The notes below the pieces were generated by a model. It searched no databases, was not told the DNA's origin, and was given only the letters and a program-made list of their open reading frames with translations. Below, in pieces: positions 16,057 to 25,938 of a stretch of DNA of 32,117 bases. A program made the position numbers and the translations under genes. Origin of the DNA: Alphaproteobacteria bacterium (lineage in GTDB: Bacteria > Pseudomonadota > Alphaproteobacteria > Ferrovibrionales > Ferrovibrionaceae); contig JAGXRD010000052.1 in assembly GCA_018336035.1 (NCBI GenBank), positions 1 through 32,117 of the forward strand, in the 5' to 3' direction. Positions within the stretch are counted from its first letter, which is position 1; every line of letters begins with the position of its first letter.

Positions 16057-17799
16057 CTACTTCGCTGCGACCGGATCGAGGCCATGATCCAGTTTGCGCT
16101 GCACCTGCAGGACCAGCTCCTGTTCCGGCTTGAGGCCGAGGGCGCGACGCCACTGGAACTTGGCTTCTTCCTGCCGGCCGACGCGCCAGTAGGCATCGCC
16201 GAGATGATCGGTGATCACCGGGTCGCCGCCCTTCAGTTCGACGGCGCGTTCCAGTTGCACGACGGCCTCCTCGTAGCGCCCGAGGCGATAAAGCGCCCAT
16301 CCGAGCGAGTCGACGATGGCGCCATCATTGGGCCGCAGCTGCACGGCGCGTTCGATCATCTTGGTCGCGCGATCAATGTTGCGATGCATGTCGACCCAGG
16401 AATAGCCGAGATAGTTCAGCACCAGCGGCTGCTCGGGCTGCAGCTCCAGTGCCTTCAGCATGTCGGCTTCGGCTTTCTCCCACTGCTTGGAGCGTTCGTA
16501 GGAGACGCCGCGGCCGAACAGGATGGTCCAGTGCCGCTGCTCCAGGCGCGGAATGCGGGCCAGCGCAGCGGTATATTCCTTGGTCGCTTCCGGCCACTTC
16601 TCCATCTGGCGATACATGTCGGCCAGGGTGAGCAGGGCGCGCGGGCTCTCGGGCACGGCACTGGCCATGCGGCGCAGGACGCGCACGGCTTCGTCATGGC
16701 GGCCCAGTTCGTTGATGCACCAGGCCTGGCGCAGCTGCGCGCTTTCGGCATAGGGCGAGCCGGTCGAGACGCGCGCATACATCGCCAGCGCCTGGTCGTA
16801 GCGTTCGCGGCTTTCATAGATATCGCCGAGCAGCATGCGCGCATCGTCGAGATCGGGGCGCAGGAACAGTGCGAGCTGCAGGTGCAGTTCGGCGAGATCG
16901 CCGCCGTCGCTGCGGCCGAGTGCGGTGGCCGAGGCGAACAGCGCTTCGGCCAGACCTTCGACGGCATTGCCGACCAGCGGTTCGCTCGGCATGCCGCGCT
17001 TGGTGTCGAGGCGGCGCAGGCCGGCCAGCAGCACCGGATTGTCCGGATTGACCGCCAGCTGTTCTTCCAGCAGGCGGCGCGCTTCGGCCGGGCGGCCCTG
17101 GCGCTCGAGGAAGCGGGCGAAGCCATCGACCTGGCGCGTGCCGGCACGCTCGCGGCTTTCGGTCACTTCGCGATAGGCGGCTTCGGTCGGCCCGGCCTGG
17201 TTCAGGATGTCGAGCAGGATCGGACGGAGATGCAGATAGACGCCGCTCATCAGCGGATGACGCTCCAGCCGCTGCAGGCTGGCCATGGCCTGATCGGCTT
17301 CGCCCTTGCCGGCATGGGCAAAGGCCGAGAGCAGCGGATTGAAGGCGGCATGAATGCCGCCATTCGGCCCTTCGGCCACGAGGCGCAGCACGGCATCGTA
17401 ATCACGCGCCAGCATATGCGCCGAGGCCTGCGTCATACGCGGCAGGTATTCGGTGGGATTCAGTTGCCGCAGATCCGGCACCAGCACGACGGCTTCGCCG
17501 ACACGGCCATCAGCCAGCAAAGCGATGAAGGCGCCCTGGGTGAGCAGCGCGCTTTCGGGATCTTCTCGCAGCGCCCGCATGTAGTAATTGGCCGCGGCTG
17601 TATTGTCGTTCATCTGCCGGGCGTGGCGCGCGGCTAGGAAATTGCCATAAGGGCTGTCCAGGCGGTAGGTGCCGCGCGGCGAAGCGCCCGAGACCATGCT
17701 CGGATTGCTGCTGCAGGCGACGAGCGGCAGCAGGCTGACAGCCAGCAGAAGCGCGCGTAGCGGACGAGAAACGTGACGGCGGGAGGCTCTATCGTGCAT
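16057..17799 (-). CDS. TPR-repeat lipoprotein
   Basis: A 580-aa protein with a lipoprotein signal (LLLAVSLLPLVACSSN, lipobox LVAC) and many tetratricopeptide repeats through the rest. Clear units include NFLAARHARQMNDNTAAANY near the N-terminus and, towards the end, NYLGYSWVDMHRNIDRATKM, DSLGWALYRLGRYEEAVVQL and DHLGDAYWRVGRQEEAKFQW. It should be anchored on the periplasmic side of a membrane and act as a scaffold; partners are unknown. It is common beside ispE in alphaproteobacteria. The ATG at 17799 is used; a GTG at 17808 would overlap the ETF-QO stop (GTGA) and is also possible. Neither has a strong Shine-Dalgarno, which fits translational coupling. Confidence 0.88.
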   Translation of the reverse strand: MHDRASRRHVSRPLRALLLAVSLLPLVACSSNPSMVSGASPRGTYRLDSPYGNFLAARHARQMNDNTAAANYYMRALREDPESALLTQGAFIALLADGRVGEAVVLVPDLRQLNPTEYLPRMTQASAHMLARDYDAVLRLVAEGPNGGIHAAFNPLLSAFAHAGKGEADQAMASLQRLERHPLMSGVYLHLRPILLDILNQAGPTEAAYREVTESRERAGTRQVDGFARFLERQGRPAEARRLLEEQLAVNPDNPVLLAGLRRLDTKRGMPSEPLVGNAVEGLAEALFASATALGRSDGGDLAELHLQLALFLRPDLDDARMLLGDIYESRERYDQALAMYARVSTGSPYAESAQLRQAWCINELGRHDEAVRVLRRMASAVPESPRALLTLADMYRQMEKWPEATKEYTAALARIPRLEQRHWTILFGRGVSYERSKQWEKAEADMLKALELQPEQPLVLNYLGYSWVDMHRNIDRATKMIERAVQLRPNDGAIVDSLGWALYRLGRYEEAVVQLERAVELKGGDPVITDHLGDAYWRVGRQEEAKFQWRRALGLKPEQELVLQVQRKLDHGLDPVAAK

Positions 17800-17804
17800 C
17801 TGTC

Positions 17805-19469
17805 TCACATGTTGGGATAATTCGGACCGCCGCCCCCCTCCGGCACGGTCCAGTTGATATTCTGCGCCGGGTCTTTGATATCACAGGTTTTGCAGTGGAC
17901 GCAGTTCTGGGCATTGATCTGGAAGCGCGGATTGTTGCCGCTGTCGTCGCGCAGCACTTCATACACACCGGCCGGGCAGTAGCGCTGCGCCGGTTCGTCA
18001 TACATCGGCAGGTTCCTGGCAATCGGAATCGACGGGTCCTTGAGCTGCAGATGGATCGGCTGGTCTTCCTCGTGGTTGGTGTTCGACAGGAACACCGACG
18101 ACAGCTTGTCGAAGCTGATCTTGCCATCCGGCTTCGGATAAACAATCGGCTTGCAGTCCTTGGCCAGCTTCAAACTCTCGTGATCCGCCTTGGCGTGGCG
18201 CGTCGTCCAGGGCGTCAGGAAGCCGAGGCCGAGATCGGCCAGCCACATATGGACGCCGCCGAGCAGCGTGCCGATCCACATGCCGTATTTCATCGCCGGC
18301 TTGACGTTCCGCACCTTCCACAGGTCCTTGTAGGACCATGAGGCTTTGAAGGCCTCCGGATAGGCGGCCAGTTCGTCGCCGCCGATGGCGCCATTTTTCA
18401 GCGCCGCGAAGGCGGCTTCGGCGGCCAGCATGCCGGTCTTCATCGCATTGTGGCTGCCCTTGATGCGCGGCAGGTTGACGAAACCGGCCGAGCAGCCGAT
18501 CAGCGCGCCGCCTGGGAAGGTCAGCTTCGGGATCGACTGCAGGCCGCCCTCGTTGATGGCGCGGGCGCCGTAGGAAATGCGCTTGCCGCCCTCGAAGAAT
18601 TCGCGGATGTCGGGATGCGTCTTGAAGCGCTGGAATTCATCGAACGGCGAGAGATAGGGATTCTCGTAGCTCAGATGGATCACGAAGCCGACCGCCACCT
18701 GGTTGTCCTCCAGGTGATACATGAAGCTGCCGCCGCCGGTGGCGCTGTCCAGCGGCCAGCCCTGCGTATGCACGACGAGGCCCGGCTTGTGCTTGGCCGG
18801 ATCGATCTGCCACAGCTCCTTGATGCCGATGCCGAACTTCTGCGGATCGACACCGTCGCGCAGGTTGAACTTCTTCTGCAGTTCCTTGGCCAGCGAACCG
18901 CGCACGCCTTCGGCGATCAGCGTGTATTTGCCGCGCAGCTCGACGCCCGGCGTATAGCCCGACTTCTTCTCGCCGTCGCGGCCGATGCCCATATCGCCGG
19001 TAGCGACGCCGACCACTTCGCCCTTGTCGCCATACAGCACCTCGGCGGCGGCGAAGCCGGGGAAGATTTCGACGCCCAGCTCTTCGGCCTGGCTCGCGAG
19101 CCAGCGGCAGACATTGCCCAGCGACACGATGTAGTTGCCGTGATTGTTCATCAGCGGCGGCATCGCGATATGCGGCACCGGAATGTGATTGGCTTCGGTC
19201 AGGATCCAGAAGCGGTCATCGGTCACCGGCGTATTGAGCGGTGCGCCCTTGGCCTTCCAGTCGGGGATCAGCTCGTTCAGCGCGATCGGGTCGATCACTG
19301 CGCCGGAGAGGATATGAGCCCCGACTTCGGAGCCCTTTTCGATCACGCAAACTGAAATCTCGTGGTTTTGCTCGGCAGCCAACTGCTTCAGGCGGATCGC
19401 GGCAGACAGGCCGGACGGGCCTGCACCGACGATCACCACGTCATATTCCATCGATTCGCGTTCCGACAC
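17805..19469 (-). CDS. Electron transfer flavoprotein-ubiquinone oxidoreductase
   Basis: Takes electrons from reduced ETF (fed by acyl-CoA and amino-acid dehydrogenases) and passes them to ubiquinone at the inner membrane. The 554-aa protein begins with the FAD dinucleotide motif [32 protein letters not shown], the ETF-QO central domain and [20 protein letters not shown] (FAD region) follow. The C-terminal 4Fe-4S cluster ligands are Cys498 (YCPAGVYE), Cys523, Cys526 and Cys529 (CVHCKTC). The length matches the family. The GTG at 19469 has GAGGTG upstream; ATG at 19451 is an alternative. It heads the minus-strand operon with the TPR protein and ispE, and is divergent from the UDG gene. Confidence 0.97.
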   Translation of the reverse strand: MSERESMEYDVVIVGAGPSGLSAAIRLKQLAAEQNHEISVCVIEKGSEVGAHILSGAVIDPIALNELIPDWKAKGAPLNTPVTDDRFWILTEANHIPVPHIAMPPLMNNHGNYIVSLGNVCRWLASQAEELGVEIFPGFAAAEVLYGDKGEVVGVATGDMGIGRDGEKKSGYTPGVELRGKYTLIAEGVRGSLAKELQKKFNLRDGVDPQKFGIGIKELWQIDPAKHKPGLVVHTQGWPLDSATGGGSFMYHLEDNQVAVGFVIHLSYENPYLSPFDEFQRFKTHPDIREFFEGGKRISYGARAINEGGLQSIPKLTFPGGALIGCSAGFVNLPRIKGSHNAMKTGMLAAEAAFAALKNGAIGGDELAAYPEAFKASWSYKDLWKVRNVKPAMKYGMWIGTLLGGVHMWLADLGLGFLTPWTTRHAKADHESLKLAKDCKPIVYPKPDGKISFDKLSSVFLSNTNHEEDQPIHLQLKDPSIPIARNLPMYDEPAQRYCPAGVYEVLRDDSGNNPRFQINAQNCVHCKTCDIKDPAQNINWTVPEGGGGPNYPNM

Positions 19470-19592
19470 GGGGCACCTCGGATATTGCTGGTTTTTTTAT
19501 TTGGGAACGTCAGGGCCGGTCAGCTTGACGCTCCCTGCCTGCTTACCAGACTATGGGGGGCAAGCCAATCGGCGCGACCCGCAACAGCCCTC

Positions 19593-20465
19593 ATGAACGC
19601 CACGGAAACCTCTGATTTTCCTCCCTCTCTGCTCGACATCGCCCTGTTCTACGCGGAGGCGGGGGTGGATGAGGCTATTGGCGAATTGCCGGTCGACCGG
19701 ACGGTTGCGCCGCCGCCCCGGCCTGCAGTCAAACCGCAGCCAGCCGTGGCAGTTCCCGCTGCCGTTACGTCAGGCCAGCCGCCTGGTCCGGGATTGGGTA
19801 CGGGTGTGCAGGCGGCGCTGGCCGCGCGCGCGCCGCAGCCGACCAGCCTGACCGCCCAGGCGGCCGAATCCGCCGCCACCAGCGCTGCCCGCGCCTGCAA
19901 CACCATTGCGGAACTCGAAGCCGCCATCCGCGCTTTCGAAGGCTGCGGGCTTAAGGCCACCGCCACCAACACAGTGATCGCGCGCGGCAATCCGAAAGCT
20001 GCGCTGATGATCGTGGGCGAGGCGCCTGGCCGCGACGAGGATGCGCAGGGGTTGCCCTTCGTCGGCGAAAGCGGCCAGTTGCTCGACAGGATGCTCAAGG
20101 CCATCGGCCGCGACGAGAGCAACGTCTACATTTCCAACATGCTGTTCTGGCGTCCGCCGGGCAACCGCGATCCCTCCACCGAGGAGATCGTTGCCTGCCG
20201 CCCGTTCATCGAGCGGCTGATCGAACTGGTGCAGCCGAAGGTGCTGGTCTGCACCGGCAAGTTCTCGACCGCTACGTTGCTCGGCACCACGCAGGGCATC
20301 ACGCGCGTGCGCGGACGCTGGCATGAATATGCCAAGGGCGATGTGAAAGTACCGGCGCTGCCGATGCTGCATCCCGCCTATCTGCTGCGCCAACCGGGCG
20401 TAAAGCGCGAAGCCTGGCGCGACATGCTCGAACTGGCCGCCAAGCTGGACGAACTGGGCGCCTGA
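19593..20465 (+). CDS. Uracil-DNA glycosylase, family 4-like, Fe-S-poor variant
   Basis: Removes uracil from DNA to start base-excision repair. The 290-aa protein has motif GEAPGRDEDAQGLPFVGESG (143-161), FWRPPGNRDP (185-194) and HPAYLLRQ with His260. The N-terminal YAEAGVDEAIGELPVDR is typical of alphaproteobacterial UDGs and supports the ATG at 19593. A Pro/Ala-rich linker covers residues ~38-98. Of the four cluster cysteines usual in family 4, two positions are replaced: Phe115 in place of the first Cys of CxxC, and Trp186 in place of the Cys in KCRPP. Cys118 and Cys202 remain, so a normal 4Fe-4S cluster is unlikely. The stop overlaps the MFS start (TGATG). Confidence 0.9.
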   Translation: MNATETSDFPPSLLDIALFYAEAGVDEAIGELPVDRTVAPPPRPAVKPQPAVAVPAAVTSGQPPGPGLGTGVQAALAARAPQPTSLTAQAAESAATSAARACNTIAELEAAIRAFEGCGLKATATNTVIARGNPKAALMIVGEAPGRDEDAQGLPFVGESGQLLDRMLKAIGRDESNVYISNMLFWRPPGNRDPSTEEIVACRPFIERLIELVQPKVLVCTGKFSTATLLGTTQGITRVRGRWHEYAKGDVKVPALPMLHPAYLLRQPGVKREAWRDMLELAAKLDELGA

Positions 20466-21676
20466 TGCCCGCAGGATCTTCCGGGATCTTCTACGGCTGG
20501 GTGGTGGTGGCTGCCGCCTTCCTGACGATGTTCACCTGCTTCGGCGCGGCTTACAGCTTTCCGGCATTCTTCGAACCACTGAGCCGTGAATTCGGCGCCA
20601 CGCGCGGCACGATCTCGCTGGTCTTCTCCACCGCAGGCTTTCTGTATTTCGCTTTGGGCGCGATCAGCGGCCGCCTGGCCGACCGTATCGGGCCGCAGCC
20701 TGTGGTCGGTTTCGGCCTGGCCTGTGTGGCCGCCGGCATGTTCGCCGCCAGCTTCGCCGACAGCCTGACGGCCATCATCGTCTTCTATGGCATCGGGATC
20801 GGCATCGGCGTTGGTTTTGCCTATGTGCCCGCCATCGGCACGGTGCAGCGCTGGTTTGTCGCCAGGCGCGGCCAGGCTTCGGGTTGGGCGGTGGCCGGCA
20901 TCGGCATCGGCACCATGGCCGCGCCGCCGGCTGCCGCTTACGCCATCGAGGTCCTCGGCTGGCGTGGCGCCTATATGGCCTTCAGTGTCGCCACGCTGGT
21001 GCTCGGCGTGCTCGCCACGCTGCTGCTGCGCGCCTCGCCCGCCAGCATGGGATTGCAGCCGGATGGTGCGGCTGCGCCAGTGAAGGCCGCGCCTGCCACT
21101 CCGGCTGGGCTTGAACTGGGGCAGGTGCTGCGGCATCGGGTATTCTGGCTGCTGTATCTTGCCTGCGGGCTCAACTGCATCGGCACCTTCGTGCCCTTCG
21201 TGCATCTCGCACCCTATGCCACCGACCAGGGGCTGAGCCGCATCGAAGGTGTCTGGCTGGTCGGGCTGATCGGCGTCGGTAGCACGCTGGGCCGTTTCGT
21301 GCTCGGTGGCGTGGCGGACCGCATCGGCCGCGACCGCAGTCTGGCGCTGGTCATGCTGCTGAACGGCGTGGCGCTGGCCTACTGGAGCGTGGCGCAGGGC
21401 TTTGCTGCGCTCGCTGTTTTTGCACTCGTCTTCGGCCTGTTCTATGGCGGTTTCGTCGCTTTGGTGCCGGCCTTCACGGCGGATCTGTTCGGTCTGCGCG
21501 CCATGTCGGCCGTGCTGGGCGTGCTCTATACGTCGGTGGCTTTCGGCACGCTGCTGGGGCCCACACTGGCCGGTTGGGTTTTCGATACGACGGGCAGCTA
21601 CACCTGGCCGATCCTGATCTGCACTGTGGGCTGCGTGCTGTCGGCGCTGATGGTCTGGAAATTACCCCGCGTCTAA
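20465..21676 (+). CDS. Major facilitator superfamily transporter (OFA/monocarboxylate-like)
   Basis: A 403-aa inner-membrane carrier with about 12 hydrophobic helices. The start FYGWVVVAAAFLTMFTCFGAAYSFPAFF and the loop GRLADRIGPQPVVGFGL between helices 2 and 3 are typical of MFS proteins of the oxalate/formate antiporter or monocarboxylate group. A second loop copy, GGVADRIGRDRSLALVML, marks the second six-helix half. The Ala/Pro-rich stretch near residues 190-217 is the central cytoplasmic loop. The substrate is probably a small organic acid, which is inference. It is coupled to UDG by a TGATG overlap, so expression is linked although the functions are not. Confidence 0.88.
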   Translation: MPAGSSGIFYGWVVVAAAFLTMFTCFGAAYSFPAFFEPLSREFGATRGTISLVFSTAGFLYFALGAISGRLADRIGPQPVVGFGLACVAAGMFAASFADSLTAIIVFYGIGIGIGVGFAYVPAIGTVQRWFVARRGQASGWAVAGIGIGTMAAPPAAAYAIEVLGWRGAYMAFSVATLVLGVLATLLLRASPASMGLQPDGAAAPVKAAPATPAGLELGQVLRHRVFWLLYLACGLNCIGTFVPFVHLAPYATDQGLSRIEGVWLVGLIGVGSTLGRFVLGGVADRIGRDRSLALVMLLNGVALAYWSVAQGFAALAVFALVFGLFYGGFVALVPAFTADLFGLRAMSAVLGVLYTSVAFGTLLGPTLAGWVFDTTGSYTWPILICTVGCVLSALMVWKLPRV

Positions 21677-21759
21677 GTGCTTGAAAAACCAGAATCGCGA
21701 CCATCGGTTGCGGCAAGTTTAGTTGTGCCCGCAGCGCATCTGCGCTATGCGAGGCAGCG

Positions 21760-23547
21760 ATGAAAAACAGGGTGGGTCAGAAAACTCTCCTGCGGGGGCT
21801 CGTACTCTTTGCGGGACTTATGCTGGCTGCGGCGGTGCCTGCCGCAGCGCAGGATTTGCCGCGCGTGCTCAGCGCGGACGACATCGCCCGCTACGAGCGC
21901 ATTTTTGAGTATCAGGCCGATCAGGACTGGCCCAAGGCCGATCGCGAGATTGCGCGACTCTCCGACAAGCTGCTGCTCGGTCATGTGCTGCAGCAGCGCT
22001 ATCTGCATCCCACCGCCTATAACAGTTCGTATCCCGAACTGCTGGCCTGGCTGAAGCAGTATCGCGACCATCCGGGCGCCGAGGAAATTTACGGCATCGC
22101 GATGCGCAAGAAGCCACGCAAGGACAAGGCGCCGCCGGCACCGGTTGGTGTTGAAGTTGGCGACTATGACGGCGATCCGGGGCTGGTCGCCACCACACGT
22201 CGCCGGCCGCAGCCGCGCGACCGCGATCCCGCCCATGCGCGCGAAATCAGCCAGGCCGCCGGGCAGTTTGCGGCGCTGCTGAAGCGCGAACGGCTCGGCG
22301 AGGCGGAAGCCTTCCTGAACAGGCCCGAAATCCGCAGCAAGGTGAGCGCTTCGGAATACGACGAGTGGCGCAAGCGGCTGGCCTGGCTGCATGTGCTGGA
22401 AGGCAACGACGACAAGGCGCTGGCACTGGCGGCGCCTGCGGCGCAGCGCTCGCGCGCCCGTGTGCCCGATGCCGACTGGATCGCCGGTCTGGCGGCGTGG
22501 CGTCTCGGCCGTTACGACAATGCCGCGCATCATTTCGAGAATCTGGCTTTCTCCAGAACCGCCACCGCCTGGGACCGTTCGGCCGGCGCCTGGTGGGGCG
22601 CGCGCGTGATGCTGCGCCTGCGCCAGCCATCGGAAGCGATCCGACTGCTCGAAGTCGGCGCCAAGGAAGAACGCACCTTCTACGGCCAGCTCAGTCAGGC
22701 GCAGCTCGGCACCGACCAGCCCTTTGCCTGGACCCAGCCGCCGCTGTCTGCAGGTGAGATTCGCCGCCTGAAGGATATTCCCGCCATCCGCCGCGCGCTG
22801 GCGCTGTCGGAAGTGGGCGAGGCCGTGCTGGCCGACCGCGAAGTGACGCGGCTGTTCGCCCAGGCGAGCGACGATCTGGCCTCGGCGCTGCTCGGCCTCG
22901 TCAGCCGCATGCAGGCGCCAGCCTCCACCATGCGCATCGCCATCGCCTGGTACAACGTGAAGGGCGAGACGCATGATGCCGCACTCTATCCGCTGCCGCC
23001 CTGGGAACCCGATGGCGGCTTCAGCGTCGACCGGGCGCTGGTCTTCGCCTTCATGCGGCAGGAAAGCGCCTTCAACGCCCGCGCCATGAGCACGGCCGGC
23101 GCCACCGGCCTGATGCAGCTGATGCCGCGCACGGCGGGTGCGGTGGCGGGCGACAGCAGCCTGCGCCACAAGCGCGGCCGGCATAAGCTGTTCGCGCCGG
23201 AATACAATATCGAGCTGGGCCAGCGCTATCTGCAGCATCTGCTCGACATGCCGATGATCAAGGGCAACCTGTTCCATCTGGCGGCGGCCTATAACGGCGG
23301 GCCGGGCAATCTGCAGAAATGGATCCGCGCCAATCCCGATGTGGCGGCGAACGATCCGTTCCTGTTCATCGAGACGATCCCGCTCAGCGAGACGCGGATT
23401 TTCGTGCAGCGCGTACTGGCCAATTACTGGATCTACCGTTCGCGCATCGGCCAGAACGACAATTCACTGTCGGCTGCCATGACGGGCGAATGGCCGCTCT
23501 ATCGCGGGCTGGACAGTGACGTCCAGCGCGCGGATAAAAAGAACTGA
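21760..23547 (+). CDS. Soluble lytic murein transglycosylase (Slt70-like)
   Basis: Cleaves the glycan strands of peptidoglycan, forming 1,6-anhydro-muramyl ends in the periplasm. The 595-aa protein has a signal peptide (residues 1-30, AAAVPAAAQ) and a long helical TPR/superhelix region (about 35-400) with a charged, Pro-rich insert near residues 110-150. The SLT catalytic domain has Glu435 in FMRQESAFN, then AMSTAGATGLMQLMPRTA and AAYNGGPGNLQKW. The length and layout match Slt70-type enzymes. The gene stands alone, 83 nt after the MFS gene. Confidence 0.94.
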   Translation: MKNRVGQKTLLRGLVLFAGLMLAAAVPAAAQDLPRVLSADDIARYERIFEYQADQDWPKADREIARLSDKLLLGHVLQQRYLHPTAYNSSYPELLAWLKQYRDHPGAEEIYGIAMRKKPRKDKAPPAPVGVEVGDYDGDPGLVATTRRRPQPRDRDPAHAREISQAAGQFAALLKRERLGEAEAFLNRPEIRSKVSASEYDEWRKRLAWLHVLEGNDDKALALAAPAAQRSRARVPDADWIAGLAAWRLGRYDNAAHHFENLAFSRTATAWDRSAGAWWGARVMLRLRQPSEAIRLLEVGAKEERTFYGQLSQAQLGTDQPFAWTQPPLSAGEIRRLKDIPAIRRALALSEVGEAVLADREVTRLFAQASDDLASALLGLVSRMQAPASTMRIAIAWYNVKGETHDAALYPLPPWEPDGGFSVDRALVFAFMRQESAFNARAMSTAGATGLMQLMPRTAGAVAGDSSLRHKRGRHKLFAPEYNIELGQRYLQHLLDMPMIKGNLFHLAAAYNGGPGNLQKWIRANPDVAANDPFLFIETIPLSETRIFVQRVLANYWIYRSRIGQNDNSLSAAMTGEWPLYRGLDSDVQRADKKN

Positions 23548-23608
23548 ACGCCTAGCCGTAAGGCAGCGCACATCCTAGTTTAATGGCGATCCCAGTCCGG
23601 AGCCCGCC

Positions 23609-24184
23609 ATGACCGAACTCTCACCGCAATCCTATGTCGATGCCGAGGGCAAGCGCCTGTTCGTGCCGGTGCGCATTGCCGTGCTGACGGTGTCGGATAC
23701 CCGCAGTTTCGACGACGACAGATCCGGCAACACGCTGGCCGAGCGTCTGACCGAAGCTGGCCATATGCTGGCGGCACGCGCCATCGTCAAGGACGACGTC
23801 GAAGAGATCCGGGGCCAGCTCAACGACTGGATCGATGACGACACGGTGGATGTGATCCTGGCCACCGGCGGCACCGGCGTGACCGGCCGCGACGTGACGC
23901 CGGAAGCCTTTGAAGGCATCTACGAGAAAAGTATTCCGGGTTTCGGCGAGCTGTTCCGCATGCTCAGCTACCAGAAGATCGGCACCTCCACGATCCAGTC
24001 GCGCGCCACCGCCGGCGTCACCCGCGGCACGTATCTCTTCGCGCTGCCCGGCTCACCCGGCGCCTGCCGCGATGCCTGGGACATGATCCTGAAGGACCAG
24101 CTCGACTACCGGCACAAGCCATGTAATTTCGTCGAGCTGTTTCCGCGTCTACGCGAGCATGAGCGGCGCGGCGGCGGGAAATAA
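23609..24184 (+). CDS. moaB: Molybdenum cofactor biosynthesis protein MoaB
   Basis: A 191-aa protein of the MoaB/Mog family, which adenylylates molybdopterin during molybdenum cofactor assembly. [21 protein letters not shown] (split), [18 protein letters not shown] and [19 protein letters not shown] are the conserved nucleotide and pterin-binding segments, in the right order. The length is slightly longer than the ~170-aa E. coli protein because of N-terminal and C-terminal extensions. No other moa or mod gene is in the window. The region before the ATG reads CCGGAGCCCGCC, giving a GGAG ribosome-binding site. Confidence 0.92.
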   Translation: MTELSPQSYVDAEGKRLFVPVRIAVLTVSDTRSFDDDRSGNTLAERLTEAGHMLAARAIVKDDVEEIRGQLNDWIDDDTVDVILATGGTGVTGRDVTPEAFEGIYEKSIPGFGELFRMLSYQKIGTSTIQSRATAGVTRGTYLFALPGSPGACRDAWDMILKDQLDYRHKPCNFVELFPRLREHERRGGGK

Positions 24185-24278
24185 GACTGGCTCCATCGGT
24201 TTTGCGGAAACTGGTGCTTAACCTGGGGCCGCTGTCAGAGTAATCGGATCGCAGTTCAATCCGAGGGAATCCCGCGTC

Positions 24279-24734
24279 ATGTCCGATATCGTTATCCGTC
24301 CCGTCGCCGCCACCGAGCGCAAACAGTGGGAGCCGCTCTGGCTTGGCTATCTCGCCTTCTACGAAAAGAGCGTGCCGGCTGCCGTCACTGACTTAACCTG
24401 GCAGCGCGTGGTCGAGGGCCGCGAGATCGAGGCGCTGATCGCCTGGGAAGGTGACGGTGCCCAAGCTCGGGCGCTGGGCCTGGTGCAATACCTGCTGCAC
24501 GCTTCCACCTGGAATATGGGCGGCAATGTCTATCTGCAGGACCTGTTCGTGGTGCCGGAGGCACGCGGCAAACGGATCGGCCGCCGCCTGATCGGCGCCG
24601 TCACTGAGGCCTCGAAGGCCAAGGGCGCCGGCGTGCTGTACTGGCAGACCGAGGAGTTCAACGGCACCGCCCGGCGACTCTATGAGCGCGTCGCCAAGCG
24701 CGCACCCTTCGTACGCTACAATATCGAACTGTAA
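24279..24734 (+). CDS. GNAT family N-acetyltransferase
   Basis: A 151-aa single-domain acetyltransferase. The acetyl-CoA pyrophosphate-binding motif A is seen in LQDLFVVPEARGKRIGRRLI (about residues 87-106), preceded by the beta strand NMGGNVY and followed by VLYWQTEEFNGTARRLYERV, which is typical of the C-terminal half. The N-terminus IVIRPVAATERKQWEPLWLGYLAFY resembles amino-acid or polyamine-type GNATs. The substrate is unknown. It is a single gene between moaB and the radical SAM gene. Confidence 0.88.
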   Translation: MSDIVIRPVAATERKQWEPLWLGYLAFYEKSVPAAVTDLTWQRVVEGREIEALIAWEGDGAQARALGLVQYLLHASTWNMGGNVYLQDLFVVPEARGKRIGRRLIGAVTEASKAKGAGVLYWQTEEFNGTARRLYERVAKRAPFVRYNIEL

Positions 24735-24828
24735 GGTCTATTCGCGGGAATGACGGCGTAGGATTTCCTGGTTCGGCAGCGATTTGGAGTTCTTGAAATG
24801 TTCCCATGATCGCGATATCCTCGCGGCC

Positions 24829-25938
24829 ATGGTGAAATTCACGGAACGCGCGGTTTCCACGGCAGCCGACCATGCGCATCCCGATGCCCGGCGCGGGCGC
24901 GGGGCGGTGTCTGCCGTGCGCAGCCGCTACGACACGGAAACGCGCCAGCGCGAGGATGACGGCTGGGACAATCTGGAAACCGCCGATCCGCTGCGCACCA
25001 CGCTGCATCTCGACAGCAGCCGTAGCATCATCGCCTGGAACAAGTCGCCCGACATTCCCTTCGACCGTTCGATCAATCCCTATCGCGGCTGCGAGCATGG
25101 CTGCATCTACTGCTTCGCGCGGCCGAGCCATGCCTATCTCGGTTATTCGCCCGGCCTTGATTTCGAAACGCAGATCGTGATCAAGCCCGATGCCGCCGCC
25201 CTGCTGCGTAAGGAACTGGCGAAAAGCAGCTACCGCGTCGCCACCATGTCGATGGGCACCAACACCGATCCGTATCAGCCCATCGAGCGCGACCAGAAGA
25301 TCACGCGCTCGATACTGCAGGTGCTGCTGGAAACCCGCCATCCGCTTGGCATCGTCACCAAGAATCATCTAGTGACGCGGGATATCGATCTCCTGTCCGA
25401 GATGGCCAAACTCGATCTGGTGAAGGTGTATCTGTCGCTCACCACGCTGGACCGTCACCTTGCCCGCAACATGGAGCCGCGGGCCTCAACGCCGACCAAG
25501 CGACTGGAAGCCATTCGGATGCTCAACGAAGCCGGCATTCCGGCCGGCGTGATGACCGCGCCGATGATCCCGGCGATCAACGACATGGAGATGGAAAACC
25601 TGCTGGAAGCCGCCTGGGAGGCTGGCGCGCGCGAGGCCGGCTGGGTCCTGCTGCGCCTGCCGTATGAGTTGAAGGAGCTGTGGCGCGAATGGCTGCAGGA
25701 GCATTATCCCGACCGGGCGTCGAAGGTGATGAAGCTGGTGCAGGACTCGCGCGGCGGGAAAGATTACGTCGCCGATTTCGGCGGCCGCATGCGCGGTGAG
25801 GGCGCCTATGCCGACCTGATCGCGCAGCGTTTCGGCAAGGCGATCAAACGCATCGGTTTCAATGAGCGCAGGCTGCGCCTGCGCAAGGATCTGTTTCGCG
25901 CCCCGCCGCGGGATGAGCGACAGGGGAATTTGTTCTGA
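24829..25938 (+). CDS. PA0069-family radical SAM protein
   Basis: A 369-aa radical SAM enzyme with the cluster motif Cys88-x3-Cys92-x2-Cys95 in YRGCEHGCIYCFARPSHAY. FDRSINPYRGC before it, MSMGTNTDPYQPIERDQKITR and YLSLTTLDRHLARNMEPRA are characteristic of the SPL/PA0069-like group, which resembles spore photoproduct lyase. A role in nucleic-acid repair or modification is inferred from that similarity; the reaction is not known. The C-terminus is basic (NERRLRLRKDLFRAPPR). The ATG at 24829 is used; an upstream TTG at 24784 is less likely. The stop overlaps the start of the MmcQ/YjbR gene (TGATG), suggesting linked function. Confidence 0.92.
   Translation: MVKFTERAVSTAADHAHPDARRGRGAVSAVRSRYDTETRQREDDGWDNLETADPLRTTLHLDSSRSIIAWNKSPDIPFDRSINPYRGCEHGCIYCFARPSHAYLGYSPGLDFETQIVIKPDAAALLRKELAKSSYRVATMSMGTNTDPYQPIERDQKITRSILQVLLETRHPLGIVTKNHLVTRDIDLLSEMAKLDLVKVYLSLTTLDRHLARNMEPRASTPTKRLEAIRMLNEAGIPAGVMTAPMIPAINDMEMENLLEAAWEAGAREAGWVLLRLPYELKELWREWLQEHYPDRASKVMKLVQDSRGGKDYVADFGGRMRGEGAYADLIAQRFGKAIKRIGFNERRLRLRKDLFRAPPRDERQGNLF

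Noticed and set aside
16054..17637. Long plus-strand open frame (527 codons)
   Set aside because: It is antisense to the TPR lipoprotein gene with recognisable repeats; its translation has no domain.
21745..23277. Long minus-strand open frame (510 codons)
   Set aside because: It is antisense to the lytic transglycosylase gene, whose catalytic motifs are intact.
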